Assembly (NCBI RefSeq): GCF_000226315.1
Contig: NC_016026.1
Coordinates: 1-64,000 of the forward strand
Direction of reading: 5' to 3'
Length of the DNA stretch: 64,000 nucleotides
DNA from: Micavibrio aeruginosavorus ARL-13
GTDB taxonomy: Bacteria > Pseudomonadota > Alphaproteobacteria > Micavibrionales > Micavibrionaceae
Positions 8,572 through 17,340 of the stretch are shown in pieces. The position numbers were made by a program, and so were the translations under genes. Numbering within the stretch: the first letter of the stretch is position 1; every line of letters begins with the position of its first letter. A model generated the notes under the pieces. The model worked only from the letters and a program-made list of their open reading frames with translations, searched no databases and was not told where the DNA came from.

Positions 8572-8712
8572 TTAATCCTTGTCGAGTTTCAGGGCGAGCT
8601 GTTTGATTTTGAACGGGCCGGGCAATGGCTGGGCGTCATATTCCAGGTTGTTGACGATCAGATCGCGTTGTGGCGTTGCGTGGTATCGACGCGGCGCTTC
8701 CGGGTTGCTCAT
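8572..8712 (-). CDS. 46-residue microprotein, first gene of the array
   Basis: ATG at 8710-8712 opens a 46-codon frame to TAA at 8572-8574. The product begins MSNPEAPRRYHATPQRD and contains VNNLEYDAQPLPG followed by a basic, Leu-rich tail. The second half resembles the C-terminus of the 92-residue protein at 7820-8098, which argues that it is translated. It ends 5 bases before the next gene and carries that gene's ribosome binding site. A plausible promoter lies 40-70 bases upstream. No membrane helix. Confidence 0.55.
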   Translation of the reverse strand: MSNPEAPRRYHATPQRDLIVNNLEYDAQPLPGPFKIKQLALKLDKD

Positions 8713-8749
8713 GTCTTTGCCCTATAAATTCTTATGAAAATAAGAGGGC

Positions 8750-8779
8750 ACTCTAGGGCTGGTGGCCCCCATGAGTCAA
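8750..8779 (-). promoter_or_regulatory. Candidate promoter of the small membrane protein array
   Basis: On the minus strand TTGACT (8779-8774) is followed after 18 bases by TAGAGT (8755-8750). The -35 is good, the -10 matches four of six positions. It points into the microprotein and following genes. Confidence 0.4.
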
Positions 8780-8823
8780 TAATTTTTCATAATATTACAT
8801 TTGTATGGATTTTTCTTTTTAAA

Positions 8824-10584
8824 TCAACGGTTAATCACGTTGACCCAATCCGGGGTTCCAGTGCCCAGGGCCACGGTTAAGCCCAGAATAACGGCCAGAG
8901 CGGCAAAGGTGCAGCCCCAGGCGGCGAGCCCGGTCTTGCCGGCGCGGGGCATGAATTTTTTGCGTTTGTCCGGTGGGATCATGGGGCGGACCAGATCGAG
9001 GATGCGGGCGCGGGTGACAAAGCGGGCCGCATGGGTCAGGCCATAGCCGAACAATCCCGCCCACGCGCAATCGACCACGGCCGAGACGAACAAGGGGGCG
9101 GGGACCGGAGGCATCGCGGCCCAGAAGGTTCCGCGCCAGCCCCCCATAAACCACAGCGCGTAAAACCCGCCCGTGAGGGCCGTGCCCGCCGTCAGCGTCA
9201 TGATGCGTGACAAACGCGTCAGGCGGGCCAGCCCCTGTCCGGACAGAGTGATCAGCCGTTCAATCGCATCATGGTCAATTCCGGCGGTGTAGCGTTTGCG
9301 CACCATCGCGAAGGCCTTTTTCGGCGGCAACGTGGCGGCCGCGAGCAGGGATGTGGCGATGATTTTTGTGCGGGCGGATTCGTGCAGGTTGTTTTTGACG
9401 CTGAACCCGTTTGCGGCCTGCAACAGACGCTCGACGCCCGGTGTGATCAGCCGTTCAAGGAAGGGCGGGAAATGCAGCAATTCGCCGTTAAATCCCAGCA
9501 TCTGCCCCGACAAAATTTCATCGCCCAGCTTGAAGCGGATCAGGCCCCACGGCAGGCGGGCGTGATAGGGGATGATGACCTCGCCCCGGATATGCTCGGC
9601 GGTGCGCAGTTCTTTCTGCCAGGCTTGTTGTTCGTTCCCCTGCAGCACAAACAATTCGGCGTGCCCGTCAGAGACCAACGTGGGGCCGTATTCATCAATC
9701 ATCGGCGGCAGAGCGACGGGCAGGTCATACAGGTCATAGGCAAATTTGGTCAGGGCATCAAAGCTGACAAAGGCAATATCGCTGATGCGGCCAGACGCGT
9801 TGCATTGGGCGCATCCGACGCGGCCTGTGCCGGTGCAGGGGCGGCATTTCATCTGCCCTGTCTGGTGGCAGGCCTCGCACCCGATGACGCGCTTGCCGTG
9901 GCAGCGGTTGCAGGGCATCGGCTGGTTTGTGTTTTGATTGCGAATGGTGCCGTTGCCGTGACAGGCCGGGCAATTCAGCGTGCGTTGCCCGCGACAGCGA
10001 TGGCACGGCAAACGCCCGTCCCCGTTGCACGGACCGCACGCCAGCTTGCCGGTTCCGCTGCAGGGATTGCAGCTGTTATGATGCACAAAACTTTTGTTCA
10101 GGCGGTCGAGTTTGATGACCAGATTATTGACGGCAAACCCCTTGTCCGCGCGTTTTTCCAACACGTCGGTGGCGTAATTCACGATGACACTGTTCTTTGT
10201 GGTTTTTTCCACCTCGGTTTGAATCCGCATATGAAGATCAGCGGTGGAGCCCACCACTTCGGCATTGCCCTGTTTTCCGGGCACGGATTTGTGCGCGATC
10301 TGGTGACGGATTTCGAACAAAGTGCGGGCGTCAAAATTGATGATCGCCCCGTCAAACCCTTCGAGCATGACGTCATCAGCCTTGGCCCCGTTGCCGTGGA
10401 CCAGCGCCTTCATCCGCTTGGTGGCCAGGGCCAGCAAATGCGCATCCACCGGGTCGATCTGCAACGGCTCGCCTTCTGGTCCGATCATCAGGTCCAGCGT
10501 CGCTTGGGTAAAAAGCGGGCGTCCCGTTTGTGGATCAACAGGGCCGGTGTAGGCAGAGGGGTCGTCGGGCGGTAATCCGGTCAT
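8824..10584 (-). CDS. Membrane protein with double-length DnaJ-type zinc-finger domain
   Basis: A 586-residue protein of no named family that I know. Residues 1-170 are a soluble N-terminal region without a J domain (no HPD). Residues 172-266 contain eight CxxC pairs, several of the DnaJ form CxxCxGxG, which is twice the four pairs of canonical DnaJ; this predicts about four zinc ions. A beta-rich region (270-400) follows, then three or four hydrophobic segments at the C-terminus (for example LTAGTALTGGFYALWFMGG and AWGCTFAALAVILGLTVAL). DnaJ-type zinc fingers bind unfolded protein or act in thiol chemistry, so a membrane-bound chaperone-like role is inference. It starts 9 bases after the dienelactone hydrolase gene and precedes the small membrane protein array by 111 bases. 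Confidence 0.82.
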   Translation of the reverse strand: MTGLPPDDPSAYTGPVDPQTGRPLFTQATLDLMIGPEGEPLQIDPVDAHLLALATKRMKALVHGNGAKADDVMLEGFDGAIINFDARTLFEIRHQIAHKSVPGKQGNAEVVGSTADLHMRIQTEVEKTTKNSVIVNYATDVLEKRADKGFAVNNLVIKLDRLNKSFVHHNSCNPCSGTGKLACGPCNGDGRLPCHRCRGQRTLNCPACHGNGTIRNQNTNQPMPCNRCHGKRVIGCEACHQTGQMKCRPCTGTGRVGCAQCNASGRISDIAFVSFDALTKFAYDLYDLPVALPPMIDEYGPTLVSDGHAELFVLQGNEQQAWQKELRTAEHIRGEVIIPYHARLPWGLIRFKLGDEILSGQMLGFNGELLHFPPFLERLITPGVERLLQAANGFSVKNNLHESARTKIIATSLLAAATLPPKKAFAMVRKRYTAGIDHDAIERLITLSGQGLARLTRLSRIMTLTAGTALTGGFYALWFMGGWRGTFWAAMPPVPAPLFVSAVVDCAWAGLFGYGLTHAARFVTRARILDLVRPMIPPDKRKKFMPRAGKTGLAAWGCTFAALAVILGLTVALGTGTPDWVNVINR

Positions 10585-10593
10585 GCGGATGGC

Positions 10594-11304
10594 TTACGCC
10601 GCTGCCGATTTCTTCAATGCTTTTTGCAGGAAATCGCGCGTGCGACCATTGGCCAGATCGGCGGACGGGCCGTCGAAATGTTCGCCATTGATGCGGGCAA
10701 AGGCATGGTTCACCCCCGGATAGGAATGAATGGTAATCGCCGGGTTGGATGACAAGGTGGATTTGATTTTCGCTTGTGCATCCTTGCTGACGAATTTGTC
10801 CTCTTCGGCAATGTGCATCAAAAGCGGGGTTTTAATGGCTTTGCCTTCGGCCAGCATGTCATCCAGCCCAACGCCGTAATAGGATACGGACACATCCACT
10901 TTGCTGCGCGCGGCCATCAGGTAGGCCAGCTTGCCGCCGAGGCAATACCCGACGCATCCAACGGACCCCGTGGAATGGGCGTGACCGCGCATGGTGTGCA
11001 GCGTGGCGCGCAAATCCTCAACACCCATATCGACATCGAAACGGTTATACAGGTCAAACGCCTTTTTCCATTCCGCTTCGGTTTTATCGGTGATATCGAC
11101 GCCCGGTTCCAGCCGCCAGAACAGGTCCGGGCACACGGCCAGATAACCCATTTCCGCCATCGCGTCGCAATGGGCGCGCATATCGGCATTCACGCCGAAA
11201 ATCTCTTGAATCATAATGACGACCGGGGCCGGGGTCACGGCCGGGGTGGCGATATAGGCGGTAAAGGACTGACCGTCTTTGGTCGGAATGGTGATGGTGG
11301 ACAT
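10594..11304 (-). CDS. Dienelactone hydrolase family protein
   Basis: A 236-residue alpha/beta hydrolase. The Cys-His-Asp triad of the dienelactone hydrolase family is visible: Cys121 in GYCLGG, Asp169 in EEDKF and His200 in GVNHAF, plus the Glu34 (IQEIFG) that activates the Cys. No signal peptide, so cytoplasmic. The family opens lactone rings such as dienelactone, but many members have unknown substrates, and no aromatic degradation genes are nearby. The start at the ATG of MSTITIP was chosen because AGAGG lies upstream and homology begins there; a longer in-frame extension to 11439 is unlikely. Upstream of the zinc-finger gene by 9 bases, so possibly co-transcribed. Confidence 0.9.
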   Translation of the reverse strand: MSTITIPTKDGQSFTAYIATPAVTPAPVVIMIQEIFGVNADMRAHCDAMAEMGYLAVCPDLFWRLEPGVDITDKTEAEWKKAFDLYNRFDVDMGVEDLRATLHTMRGHAHSTGSVGCVGYCLGGKLAYLMAARSKVDVSVSYYGVGLDDMLAEGKAIKTPLLMHIAEEDKFVSKDAQAKIKSTLSSNPAITIHSYPGVNHAFARINGEHFDGPSADLANGRTRDFLQKALKKSAAA

Positions 11305-11472
11305 GGTGGGGCCTCTATTGAAAATGTTTGATTGAAAAACAACACACCCCAAGACGATACAGTGAGATTCATTGGGGGAAAAGGCGGGAATCGGGAAAAG
11401 TTTGCGCCCTCTGGGGTGGGGTGTTATGACATCCCCCATTCATAATTGAAAAATATAGAACAGGAGCGTTTT

Positions 11473-12321
11473 ATGAAGGATTCCGCCCCCAAAACAGAGA
11501 TTGAGCAGTTAAAAGACGCCGTCGCACAGGGCAAAAAGCGGTGCGGACGCCTGCTGGGGTTGAGCTTTGCTTTGGCGGTCGCCGGGACGGCCGGGGTTGT
11601 GTATTACGAGCAGGCCCTCGATACGATGCAGGATGCCAATCACACCCTGAAAAAAGATCTGAGCAAAGCCAACCAGACATCGCTTGATGCTTTGGACAAA
11701 GCCATCGAGGCCATGACGGAGAATATCCATCTGCACCGCGATCTGGCCAAGAGGGATGAGGCAAGCCACGTCGGACAATTGGTTGTGCACGCTGACGCAA
11801 TGGCCAAAGCGTCGATGGCCCTGTGCGAAAAAGAAGGGGCCAAGCGCCGCGTCTTGGAGGACGTATACCACGATACAGCCCGCTTTGTTGAAGGTCTGGG
11901 CGGCTATACTCATCGGCAGATCGTGCCCGTGGCAGAGACATTGTCGCTGGTGCAGACGCTGCAGGAGCATAATATCCGTGTTGTGGAACGCAACCTGCGC
12001 TCGACTGTGAACCCGGTGATGGCGCAATGGTTCAACAGTTCGTCTTATGGCCAGGTTCTGGTGGTGGATGACTTGTTGTTCAGTGATGGGCAGCGTGCCG
12101 TGCGGGCCCTGGTCAATGATGTGCTGACCGGGCGCACCACGGTGCCGTCGGGGCACGTTCTGGCGCTGGTCGCAGAAGACCAAGAGGATTATAAAGCCTA
12201 TCCGGACGGGTACAAACTGCATCGCGTGAGCGCTTCTATTGGGGCGGATAAAGCCATCGTGACCAGTGATGATCTGCCGCCTTATCGCATCAAGATTGCC
12301 GCACACCCATGCCCGCAATAA
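11473..12321 (+). CDS. Membrane-anchored coiled-coil protein
   Basis: A 282-residue protein of unknown function. It has a short cytoplasmic N-terminus, one membrane helix (LLGLSFALAVAGTAGVVYY, about residues 27-45), then about 75 residues of coiled-coil sequence (DTMQDANHTLKKDLSKANQ) and a C-terminal domain of mixed structure. The start is set by AGGAG six bases before the ATG; an upstream TTG at 11446 lacks such a site. The next gene overlaps its 3' end by 13 bases, so the pair is translationally coupled. It is divergent from the dienelactone hydrolase gene. Topology suggests the coiled coil and C-terminal domain face the periplasm. Confidence 0.72.
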   Translation: MKDSAPKTEIEQLKDAVAQGKKRCGRLLGLSFALAVAGTAGVVYYEQALDTMQDANHTLKKDLSKANQTSLDALDKAIEAMTENIHLHRDLAKRDEASHVGQLVVHADAMAKASMALCEKEGAKRRVLEDVYHDTARFVEGLGGYTHRQIVPVAETLSLVQTLQEHNIRVVERNLRSTVNPVMAQWFNSSSYGQVLVVDDLLFSDGQRAVRALVNDVLTGRTTVPSGHVLALVAEDQEDYKAYPDGYKLHRVSASIGADKAIVTSDDLPPYRIKIAAHPCPQ

Positions 12322-12833
12322 CCGTTGCAAAAATAACCAGCCACCTGCGCGAGATGCGGGATTGTCTGTTCTGGGTGATGGGCCGTGACGCGCAGGGCGG
12401 GTTGCGCGCGCGTGCAGTTTGTGCGGAGAGTTTGGCCCTGTACCGCAAACCGGCCTTCATTCGCGCAACGCTGATCGGGGCGGCTGGTGGGGCGATTATG
12501 GGGATGTTTGTGGGTTTTAAGCACACTTATTGGGACCATTGGGGGGCTGGTTTCAGGGCTGATCTGCATGCCGTTGCGGCCAGAACGATGGCGCGGCAAC
12601 AGGCCCCGCACACACCGGCAGAACAACAGCCCGTGGCGCGGCCAGCGTTGACGGATGGTGTGGATCAGACAATCAAAACCGTTCGCGACAATATGCAGAC
12701 CGCCTGGGCCCAGACGCATTTTGCGCGGGCGGCGGGATATGGGGCGATGTCGGCGGCGTTTATGGCGGTTTTAATGGTCCCGGTCGCGGTGACATACCGT
12801 GGACACCGTGCGGATCGCGGGCCACAGCCATAA
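12309..12833 (+). CDS. Two-helix membrane protein coupled to the coiled-coil gene
   Basis: A 174-residue protein with two hydrophobic segments (IRATLIGAAGGAIMGMFVGF and YGAMSAAFMAVLMVPVAVTY), separated by about 85 residues rich in Ala, Gln and Pro. The layout recalls the minus-strand array at 5891-8712, with a longer loop, but I see no clear sequence identity. It starts inside the last codons of the upstream gene, and a terminator follows 43 bases after its stop. Function unknown. Confidence 0.68.
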   Translation: MPAITVAKITSHLREMRDCLFWVMGRDAQGGLRARAVCAESLALYRKPAFIRATLIGAAGGAIMGMFVGFKHTYWDHWGAGFRADLHAVAARTMARQQAPHTPAEQQPVARPALTDGVDQTIKTVRDNMQTAWAQTHFARAAGYGAMSAAFMAVLMVPVAVTYRGHRADRGPQP

Positions 12834-12875
12834 GCAAAAACGGCCTTCCCTTTGCCGGTTTAATGACTATCCTGT

Positions 12876-12909
12876 CAAAGCGGTTCCATCGGGGCCGCTT
12901 TGATTGTTT
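12876..12909 (+). terminator. Intrinsic terminator
   Basis: CAAAGCGG (12876-12883) pairs with CCGCTTTG (12895-12902), followed by ATTGTTTTT. It ends the two-gene membrane protein unit and stands just before the next gene's ribosome binding site. Confidence 0.65.
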
Positions 12910-12925
12910 TTGAAAGGATACGGCC

Positions 12926-13249
12926 ATGAAAGTCGAGTTGGAGATTGAGTGCACGCCGGAAGAAGCCCGCGCGTTTTTTGGGTTGCCCAACATTGCGCCG
13001 ATGCAGGACCGCATGATGAAGGAAATGGAAGACCGTATCCTTGAAAACATCCGCAATCTGGACCCGGAAACATTGGTCAATACATGGATGCCGATGACGA
13101 TCAACAGCTGGAACGAGATGCAGAAAATGTTCTGGTCCCAGATGGGGCAATCCATGCCGAACATGCCCGGCATGCCGGGGTTCGGGACACAATCTGGCAG
13201 TGCCGCCGCCGATGAGGCCAAGGCGAAAAAGCCCGCCAAAGACAAATAA
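12926..13249 (+). CDS. DUF6489-like protein
   Basis: A 107-residue protein starting MKVELEIECTPEEARAFFGLP, which I recognise as the short conserved alphaproteobacterial family DUF6489 (function unknown). The N-terminal strand-helix unit is followed by an amphipathic helix with several Met and Trp residues, and a Lys/Ala-rich tail ending KKPAKDK. The Met-rich PNMPGMPG segment near residue 80 is low complexity. AAAGGA precedes the ATG. It lies 9 bases before mnmE and is probably co-transcribed with it. Confidence 0.72.
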   Translation: MKVELEIECTPEEARAFFGLPNIAPMQDRMMKEMEDRILENIRNLDPETLVNTWMPMTINSWNEMQKMFWSQMGQSMPNMPGMPGFGTQSGSAAADEAKAKKPAKDK

Positions 13250-13258
13250 GAACCTGCC

Positions 13259-14614
13259 ATGACTGCGTCGCATACCGATACGATTTACGCATTGGCCACA
13301 CCCCCGGGGCGGGGTGGGGTGGCGGTTGTGCGTGTATCGGGTGCGGGCGCGCACAAATCCGCTGCCGTCATTGCGGGTGCAAAACCATTGATCCCACGCA
13401 TGACGACCCTGCGCCTTCTGCGTGATCCGCAGCAGGGTGCAGTGATTGATCATGCGATGGTGATTGGGTTTTCAGGCCCCGTCAGTTTCACCGGTGAAGA
13501 TGTGGTGGAATACCATCTGCATGGTGGGCCCGCCGTTGTGCGGGCGATGTTGGGCGCACTAAAAAACCAACCCGGGCACCGCATGGCGGAGCCGGGTGAA
13601 TTTACCCGTCGCGCCTTTGAAAACGGCAAGATGGATTTAACCGCGGCCGAAGCTGTGGCCGATTTGATCCATGCCGAAACGCAGTTACAGGCGCAGCAAG
13701 CGTTGCGCCAGATGGATGGGGCGCTCTCCAGCCTGTATGAGGGCTGGCGCGATCAATTAAAACGGGCCTTGGCGCATCTGGAGGCCGATCTGGATTTCCC
13801 GGATGAAGATTTGCCCGATGGTGTGGCGGAACAAGTAACGCCCGTCATTCTTGATTTGATTGAGGATGTGCAGGCGCATTTGAATGATAACCGCCGCGGC
13901 GAACGCCTGCGCGATGGCATTCATATCGCCGTGATTGGTGCGCCCAATGCGGGCAAATCATCGCTGGTCAATGCGCTGGCCAAACGCGATGTGGCCATTG
14001 TATCGGATCAGGCCGGCACCACCCGTGATGTGATTGAGGTGCATCTGGATCTCAACGGCTATCCGGTTATTCTGGCCGACACGGCGGGCCTGCGCCCCGA
14101 TCAGATCGGCACAAGTGGCGCCGATGCGATTGAGGGCGAGGGCATTCGCCGCGCCCTGCAACGGGCCGAAAGTGCGGATATTCGTATGCTGGTGTTCGAT
14201 GCCACGGATGACACGCTGGATCACCACACGCTGGGCCTGGTCGATGAAAATTGCATCATCGTGGCGAACAAGGCAGACACGGAAGGTTCGCGCCCCGTTG
14301 ATATCACGGGCTATACGGCGATCGACGTATCCGCCCGCACAGGCCAGGGCATGGATGGATTGATCAACGCCATGATTGAGCGGCTGGAGCAGGTGGTGGG
14401 TCGCCGTGAGGCCCCGTCACTAACCCGCGCCCGTCACCGCGATGCGCTGGAACAATGCCGCGGCCATTTGACACGGGCGCTGGCTGCACCTCTGCCAGAA
14501 TTGATGGCAGAGGATGTGCGGCTGGCCTTACGCGCGCTGGGCCGCATCACGGGACGCGTTGATGTCGAGGATTTGCTCGACGTCATTTTCCGCGATTTTT
14601 GTATCGGGAAATAA
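13259..14614 (+). CDS. mnmE: tRNA modification GTPase MnmE
   Basis: With MnmG it forms the complex that installs the (carboxymethyl)aminomethyl group on U34 of several tRNAs. The 451 residues match the family. The order is an N-terminal formyl-THF-binding domain (YALATPPGRGGVAVVRVSG), a helical domain, the inserted G domain with G1 at residues 227-234 (GAPNAGKS), DTAG and NKAD, then the C-terminal helices and the terminal CIGK (448-451) whose Cys is characteristic. The partner MnmG lies 3 kb downstream; in many bacteria the two are closer, and here an MscS gene and several small membrane genes are intercalated. Confidence 0.97.
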   Translation: MTASHTDTIYALATPPGRGGVAVVRVSGAGAHKSAAVIAGAKPLIPRMTTLRLLRDPQQGAVIDHAMVIGFSGPVSFTGEDVVEYHLHGGPAVVRAMLGALKNQPGHRMAEPGEFTRRAFENGKMDLTAAEAVADLIHAETQLQAQQALRQMDGALSSLYEGWRDQLKRALAHLEADLDFPDEDLPDGVAEQVTPVILDLIEDVQAHLNDNRRGERLRDGIHIAVIGAPNAGKSSLVNALAKRDVAIVSDQAGTTRDVIEVHLDLNGYPVILADTAGLRPDQIGTSGADAIEGEGIRRALQRAESADIRMLVFDATDDTLDHHTLGLVDENCIIVANKADTEGSRPVDITGYTAIDVSARTGQGMDGLINAMIERLEQVVGRREAPSLTRARHRDALEQCRGHLTRALAAPLPELMAEDVRLALRALGRITGRVDVEDLLDVIFRDFCIGK

Positions 14615-14696
14615 AAAGGCATCAAAGGTTGAGCCGCGCGGCAGGATGTTTTACCCTTGGGCCTTCCCCATCGTAACGCCTGAATGAAATCAACCC

Positions 14697-15944
14697 ATGT
14701 TTGAAAAACTTTTCGCGCTGATTCAGCATTATCAATCTTTATTGGACCCCGCTTCACCATGGTCGTGGGTGATTGGACTGTCTGTTTTGGTGCTGGTCGC
14801 CACCATAGCCAATTTTGTCGTGAAAAGAGTTCTGGTGGGTGCTGTCACGCATTTGTTGCGTTACACGCCGATTGGACAGGATGAAAAATCCTTACATGAC
14901 GGTGTTGTGCCGCGACTGGCGAATGTTGTCCCCGCGCTTGTGATTATTGGGGGTATTCATCTTGTTCCCGGTCTGCCTGATCTGCTGGTCAGGGTGGTTT
15001 ACAACGTGTCGTCCGCGTTCATCATTCTGACGGTTGCGCGGGCCATCAGTGCCGCGTTGAACACCGTCAATGCACTGTACCAGCGTAGATCGATATCCGC
15101 CGTCCACCCGATTAAGGGGTATATTCAGGTTATAAAGATTGCCCTGTTTGCCGTTGCGGCGATCCTGATGATCGCGGCGTTGATTGATAAATCGCCTGTC
15201 ATTCTGTTGTCGGGACTTGGGGCGATGGCCGCAGTTTTGATGCTGGTCTTTCAGGATACGTTGTTGTCGCTGGTGGCAAGCGTTCAGATTTCATCAAGCG
15301 ATATGGTGCGCGTGGGCGACTGGATCGAAATGCCGCAACTGAATGCCGATGGCGATGTGATTGACATCGCCTTGCATACGGTAAAGGTGCAGAATTGGGA
15401 CAAGACCATTACCACATTGCCCACACGGCGATTGATTAGCGATCCGTTCAAAAATTGGCGCGGAATGCAAGAATCTGGCGGACGGCGAATTAAACGGGCC
15501 ATCTATCTGGATCAGTCCAGTATTCATTTTCTGGATTCGGATGCTGTGGACCGACTGGGTAAATTCAGGAGCCTGAAGGATTACCTATCCCGCAAGGACC
15601 GTGAACTGGAGGAGTGGAACGGTGCGATCGGCGAACGCGGCGAAGATCCGGTGAATGCGCGCCGCTTGACGAATATTGGAACCTTCCGCGCGTATGTTGA
15701 ACATTATTTGCGCGCCCACCCACGTGTTCATCAGGGCATGACCATTCTGGTGCGTCAGCTGGCACCCGGGGCCGAGGGTTTACCGCTTGAGATGTATTGC
15801 TTCACCAACACCGTTGCATGGGCGGAGTATGAATCAATCCAGTCGGATATTTTCGACCATCTTTACGCAATCTTGCCGCTGTTTGGTCTGCGTGCTTTTC
15901 AAAACCCGGCTGGATACGACATGCAATTGCTGGCGTCGCGTTAG
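14697..15944 (+). CDS. YbdG/MscM-like mechanosensitive channel
   Basis: A 415-residue MscS-superfamily membrane protein, the same length as E. coli YbdG. Several membrane helices occupy residues 20-190, ending in the pore-lining segment ([28 protein letters not shown]) that is typical of the family. The beta domain follows with [19 protein letters not shown] and the [15 protein letters not shown] stretch found in YbdG-type miniconductance channels. It opens under membrane tension to protect from osmotic downshock. It sits 83 bases after mnmE and is followed closely by a convergent minus-strand gene. Confidence 0.9.
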   Translation: MFEKLFALIQHYQSLLDPASPWSWVIGLSVLVLVATIANFVVKRVLVGAVTHLLRYTPIGQDEKSLHDGVVPRLANVVPALVIIGGIHLVPGLPDLLVRVVYNVSSAFIILTVARAISAALNTVNALYQRRSISAVHPIKGYIQVIKIALFAVAAILMIAALIDKSPVILLSGLGAMAAVLMLVFQDTLLSLVASVQISSSDMVRVGDWIEMPQLNADGDVIDIALHTVKVQNWDKTITTLPTRRLISDPFKNWRGMQESGGRRIKRAIYLDQSSIHFLDSDAVDRLGKFRSLKDYLSRKDRELEEWNGAIGERGEDPVNARRLTNIGTFRAYVEHYLRAHPRVHQGMTILVRQLAPGAEGLPLEMYCFTNTVAWAEYESIQSDIFDHLYAILPLFGLRAFQNPAGYDMQLLASR

Positions 15945-15949
15945 TGTAT

Positions 15950-16522
15950 TTACGGCTTCGGACTGGTCTGAAAGCAATAGGCGGGCACGTTCTGTTCCCG
16001 CATAAAGCGCAAGAAATCCTGCGCCACGTCGCCTGCGCAATTCTTTGATGTCATTTCATAGACCAGCGTGTCTTTGTCCAGCGTGGTGGTGGGTGTGGAT
16101 TCATCGGGGCCGCTGACCACCGCATTGAAAATGGTGTCCAGGCTGGGGGTGGCTGTGAGCACGGCGGCATAAAGCGCCATGGCCGCTGCATGGCCCGCCA
16201 TATGGGACGGACCGTGATTTTTGACGAAGAGTTTATTGTTCTCGCGAAACTCATGATGGGCGCGGCCCGCGCGATAAGTCACATAACCACATGTGGCGGC
16301 CAGGCTGGCGGTTACGCCGGCGGCGGCGAAGGCCAGCACGGGTGTTATACCACCCAACATGCCCAGCATCAGGGAAAGGGCCCCGCCATTGATCACGATG
16401 GGCGTAATGGCAAAGGCCGACGCTACACCAACGACCATCAGGGCACCGCTGGTCACGCCCATCGAGAATGAGGCTAGCGCGTTGCTGTTTAAAAAATCGC
16501 GGGTTTTTTTGATCAGGGTCAT
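15950..16522 (-). CDS. Membrane protein with C-terminal Cys motif (paralogue 1)
   Basis: A 190-residue protein with a basic N-terminus, two or three hydrophobic segments (residues about 20-100) and a soluble tail. The tail reads LVYEMTSKNC then LRFMREQ, aligning with LVYVLESKDC then LERFMADQ in the adjacent gene, and both end with a second Cys and a Pro. The two are tandem paralogues whose conserved C-terminal region with two cysteines may form a disulphide. The start (MTLIKKTRDF) has AAGAGAG upstream; longer in-frame starts run through the neighbour. Function unknown. Confidence 0.7.
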   Translation of the reverse strand: MTLIKKTRDFLNSNALASFSMGVTSGALMVVGVASAFAITPIVINGGALSLMLGMLGGITPVLAFAAAGVTASLAATCGYVTYRAGRAHHEFRENNKLFVKNHGPSHMAGHAAAMALYAAVLTATPSLDTIFNAVVSGPDESTPTTTLDKDTLVYEMTSKNCAGDVAQDFLRFMREQNVPAYCFQTSPKP

Positions 16523-16544
16523 TGGTTTTTTCTCTCTTGAAAAA

Positions 16545-17192
16545 CTACGGAACAAATTTCGGCAGGCAGATGAAAGCGGTTTTTTGATCCGCCATAAAAC
16601 GCTCAAGCTCTTTCGCGCTTTCGCTGTCACAATCTTTCGACTCCAGCACATAGACCAAATGATCCGACGGGCCAGAAACATCGGTTTTATCGGTGTTTGT
16701 GTGATCGTCTTGCGGCGCGGCCTGTTGCGTATTGCGGGGCGCGTCAATCTGCGTAGCGATGTTTTTTTGCACGACCGTGTTGAACGCGGCTGTGATCGGT
16801 GCCGGGATCATGTGGGGTGCGGCGTGCGTTAATCCGAGCGCGAGGGCGGTCGGGGCCAGAACAGCGCCCACCATTTTGGTCACGCCATAACCTGGTACAG
16901 CGTTATATGCGGCGGCGGCGCGTTTGCAGGTATATTGCCCCAACGCGAGCGACCCGCATGTTGTGGCCGCCACGGCGGCAAAGGTGCCGAAGAATGCGAG
17001 GGAGGATTGTGTGGCCAGATGCACACCAATCGACGCCCAGATCCCGATTGCGCCGCCGACAAAGGCAAAGATCACCAGCGGAACGCCAGCGGCCATCAGC
17101 AAACCGGCCTTGGCCCCTTTGATCAGGGCTTGGCCATCGCGTGTCGTGGGCTGAGTGTGCTGAGGTGCGTTCTGGGGCATATTCTGGGGCAT
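16545..17192 (-). CDS. Membrane protein with C-terminal Cys motif (paralogue 2)
   Basis: A 215-residue protein. A Gln/Pro-rich N-terminus (MPQNMPQNAPQH) is followed by hydrophobic segments (AGLLMAAGVPLVIFAFVGGA, SSLAFFGTFAAVAATTCG and a later Ala/Leu-rich one), a loop rich in Asp and Thr, and a C-terminal region LVYVLESKDC...LERFMADQ...C shared with the gene 22 bases downstream. It is divergent from the gene at 17341, whose promoter lies between them. Start selected at the ATG of MPQN. Function unknown. Confidence 0.7.
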   Translation of the reverse strand: MPQNMPQNAPQHTQPTTRDGQALIKGAKAGLLMAAGVPLVIFAFVGGAIGIWASIGVHLATQSSLAFFGTFAAVAATTCGSLALGQYTCKRAAAAYNAVPGYGVTKMVGAVLAPTALALGLTHAAPHMIPAPITAAFNTVVQKNIATQIDAPRNTQQAAPQDDHTNTDKTDVSGPSDHLVYVLESKDCDSESAKELERFMADQKTAFICLPKFVP

Positions 17193-17275
17193 GGGGCCTG
17201 TCCAAAAATTAAAAATGACAGCCGGGGTTATAGGCGCAGGGTGCGACCCTGTCCAGAAAAATATTCCCATAATTC

Positions 17276-17305
17276 TTGACGCTGGGATTGCGCGGGGGGT
17301 ATAAG
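17276..17305 (+). promoter_or_regulatory. Sigma-70 promoter
   Basis: TTGACG (17276-17281) and TATAAG (17300-17305) with an 18-base spacer, upstream of the gene starting at 17341. It shares the GGG-TATAA look of the rho promoter. Confidence 0.6.
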
Positions 17306-17340
17306 CGGGGGACTTGGAACGCGACCGAAAGGGGTCTTCG

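Noticed and set aside
9271-10575. Plus-strand frame (434 codons) opposite the zinc-finger gene
   Set aside because: Antisense shadow; the minus-strand product has conserved CxxC motifs.
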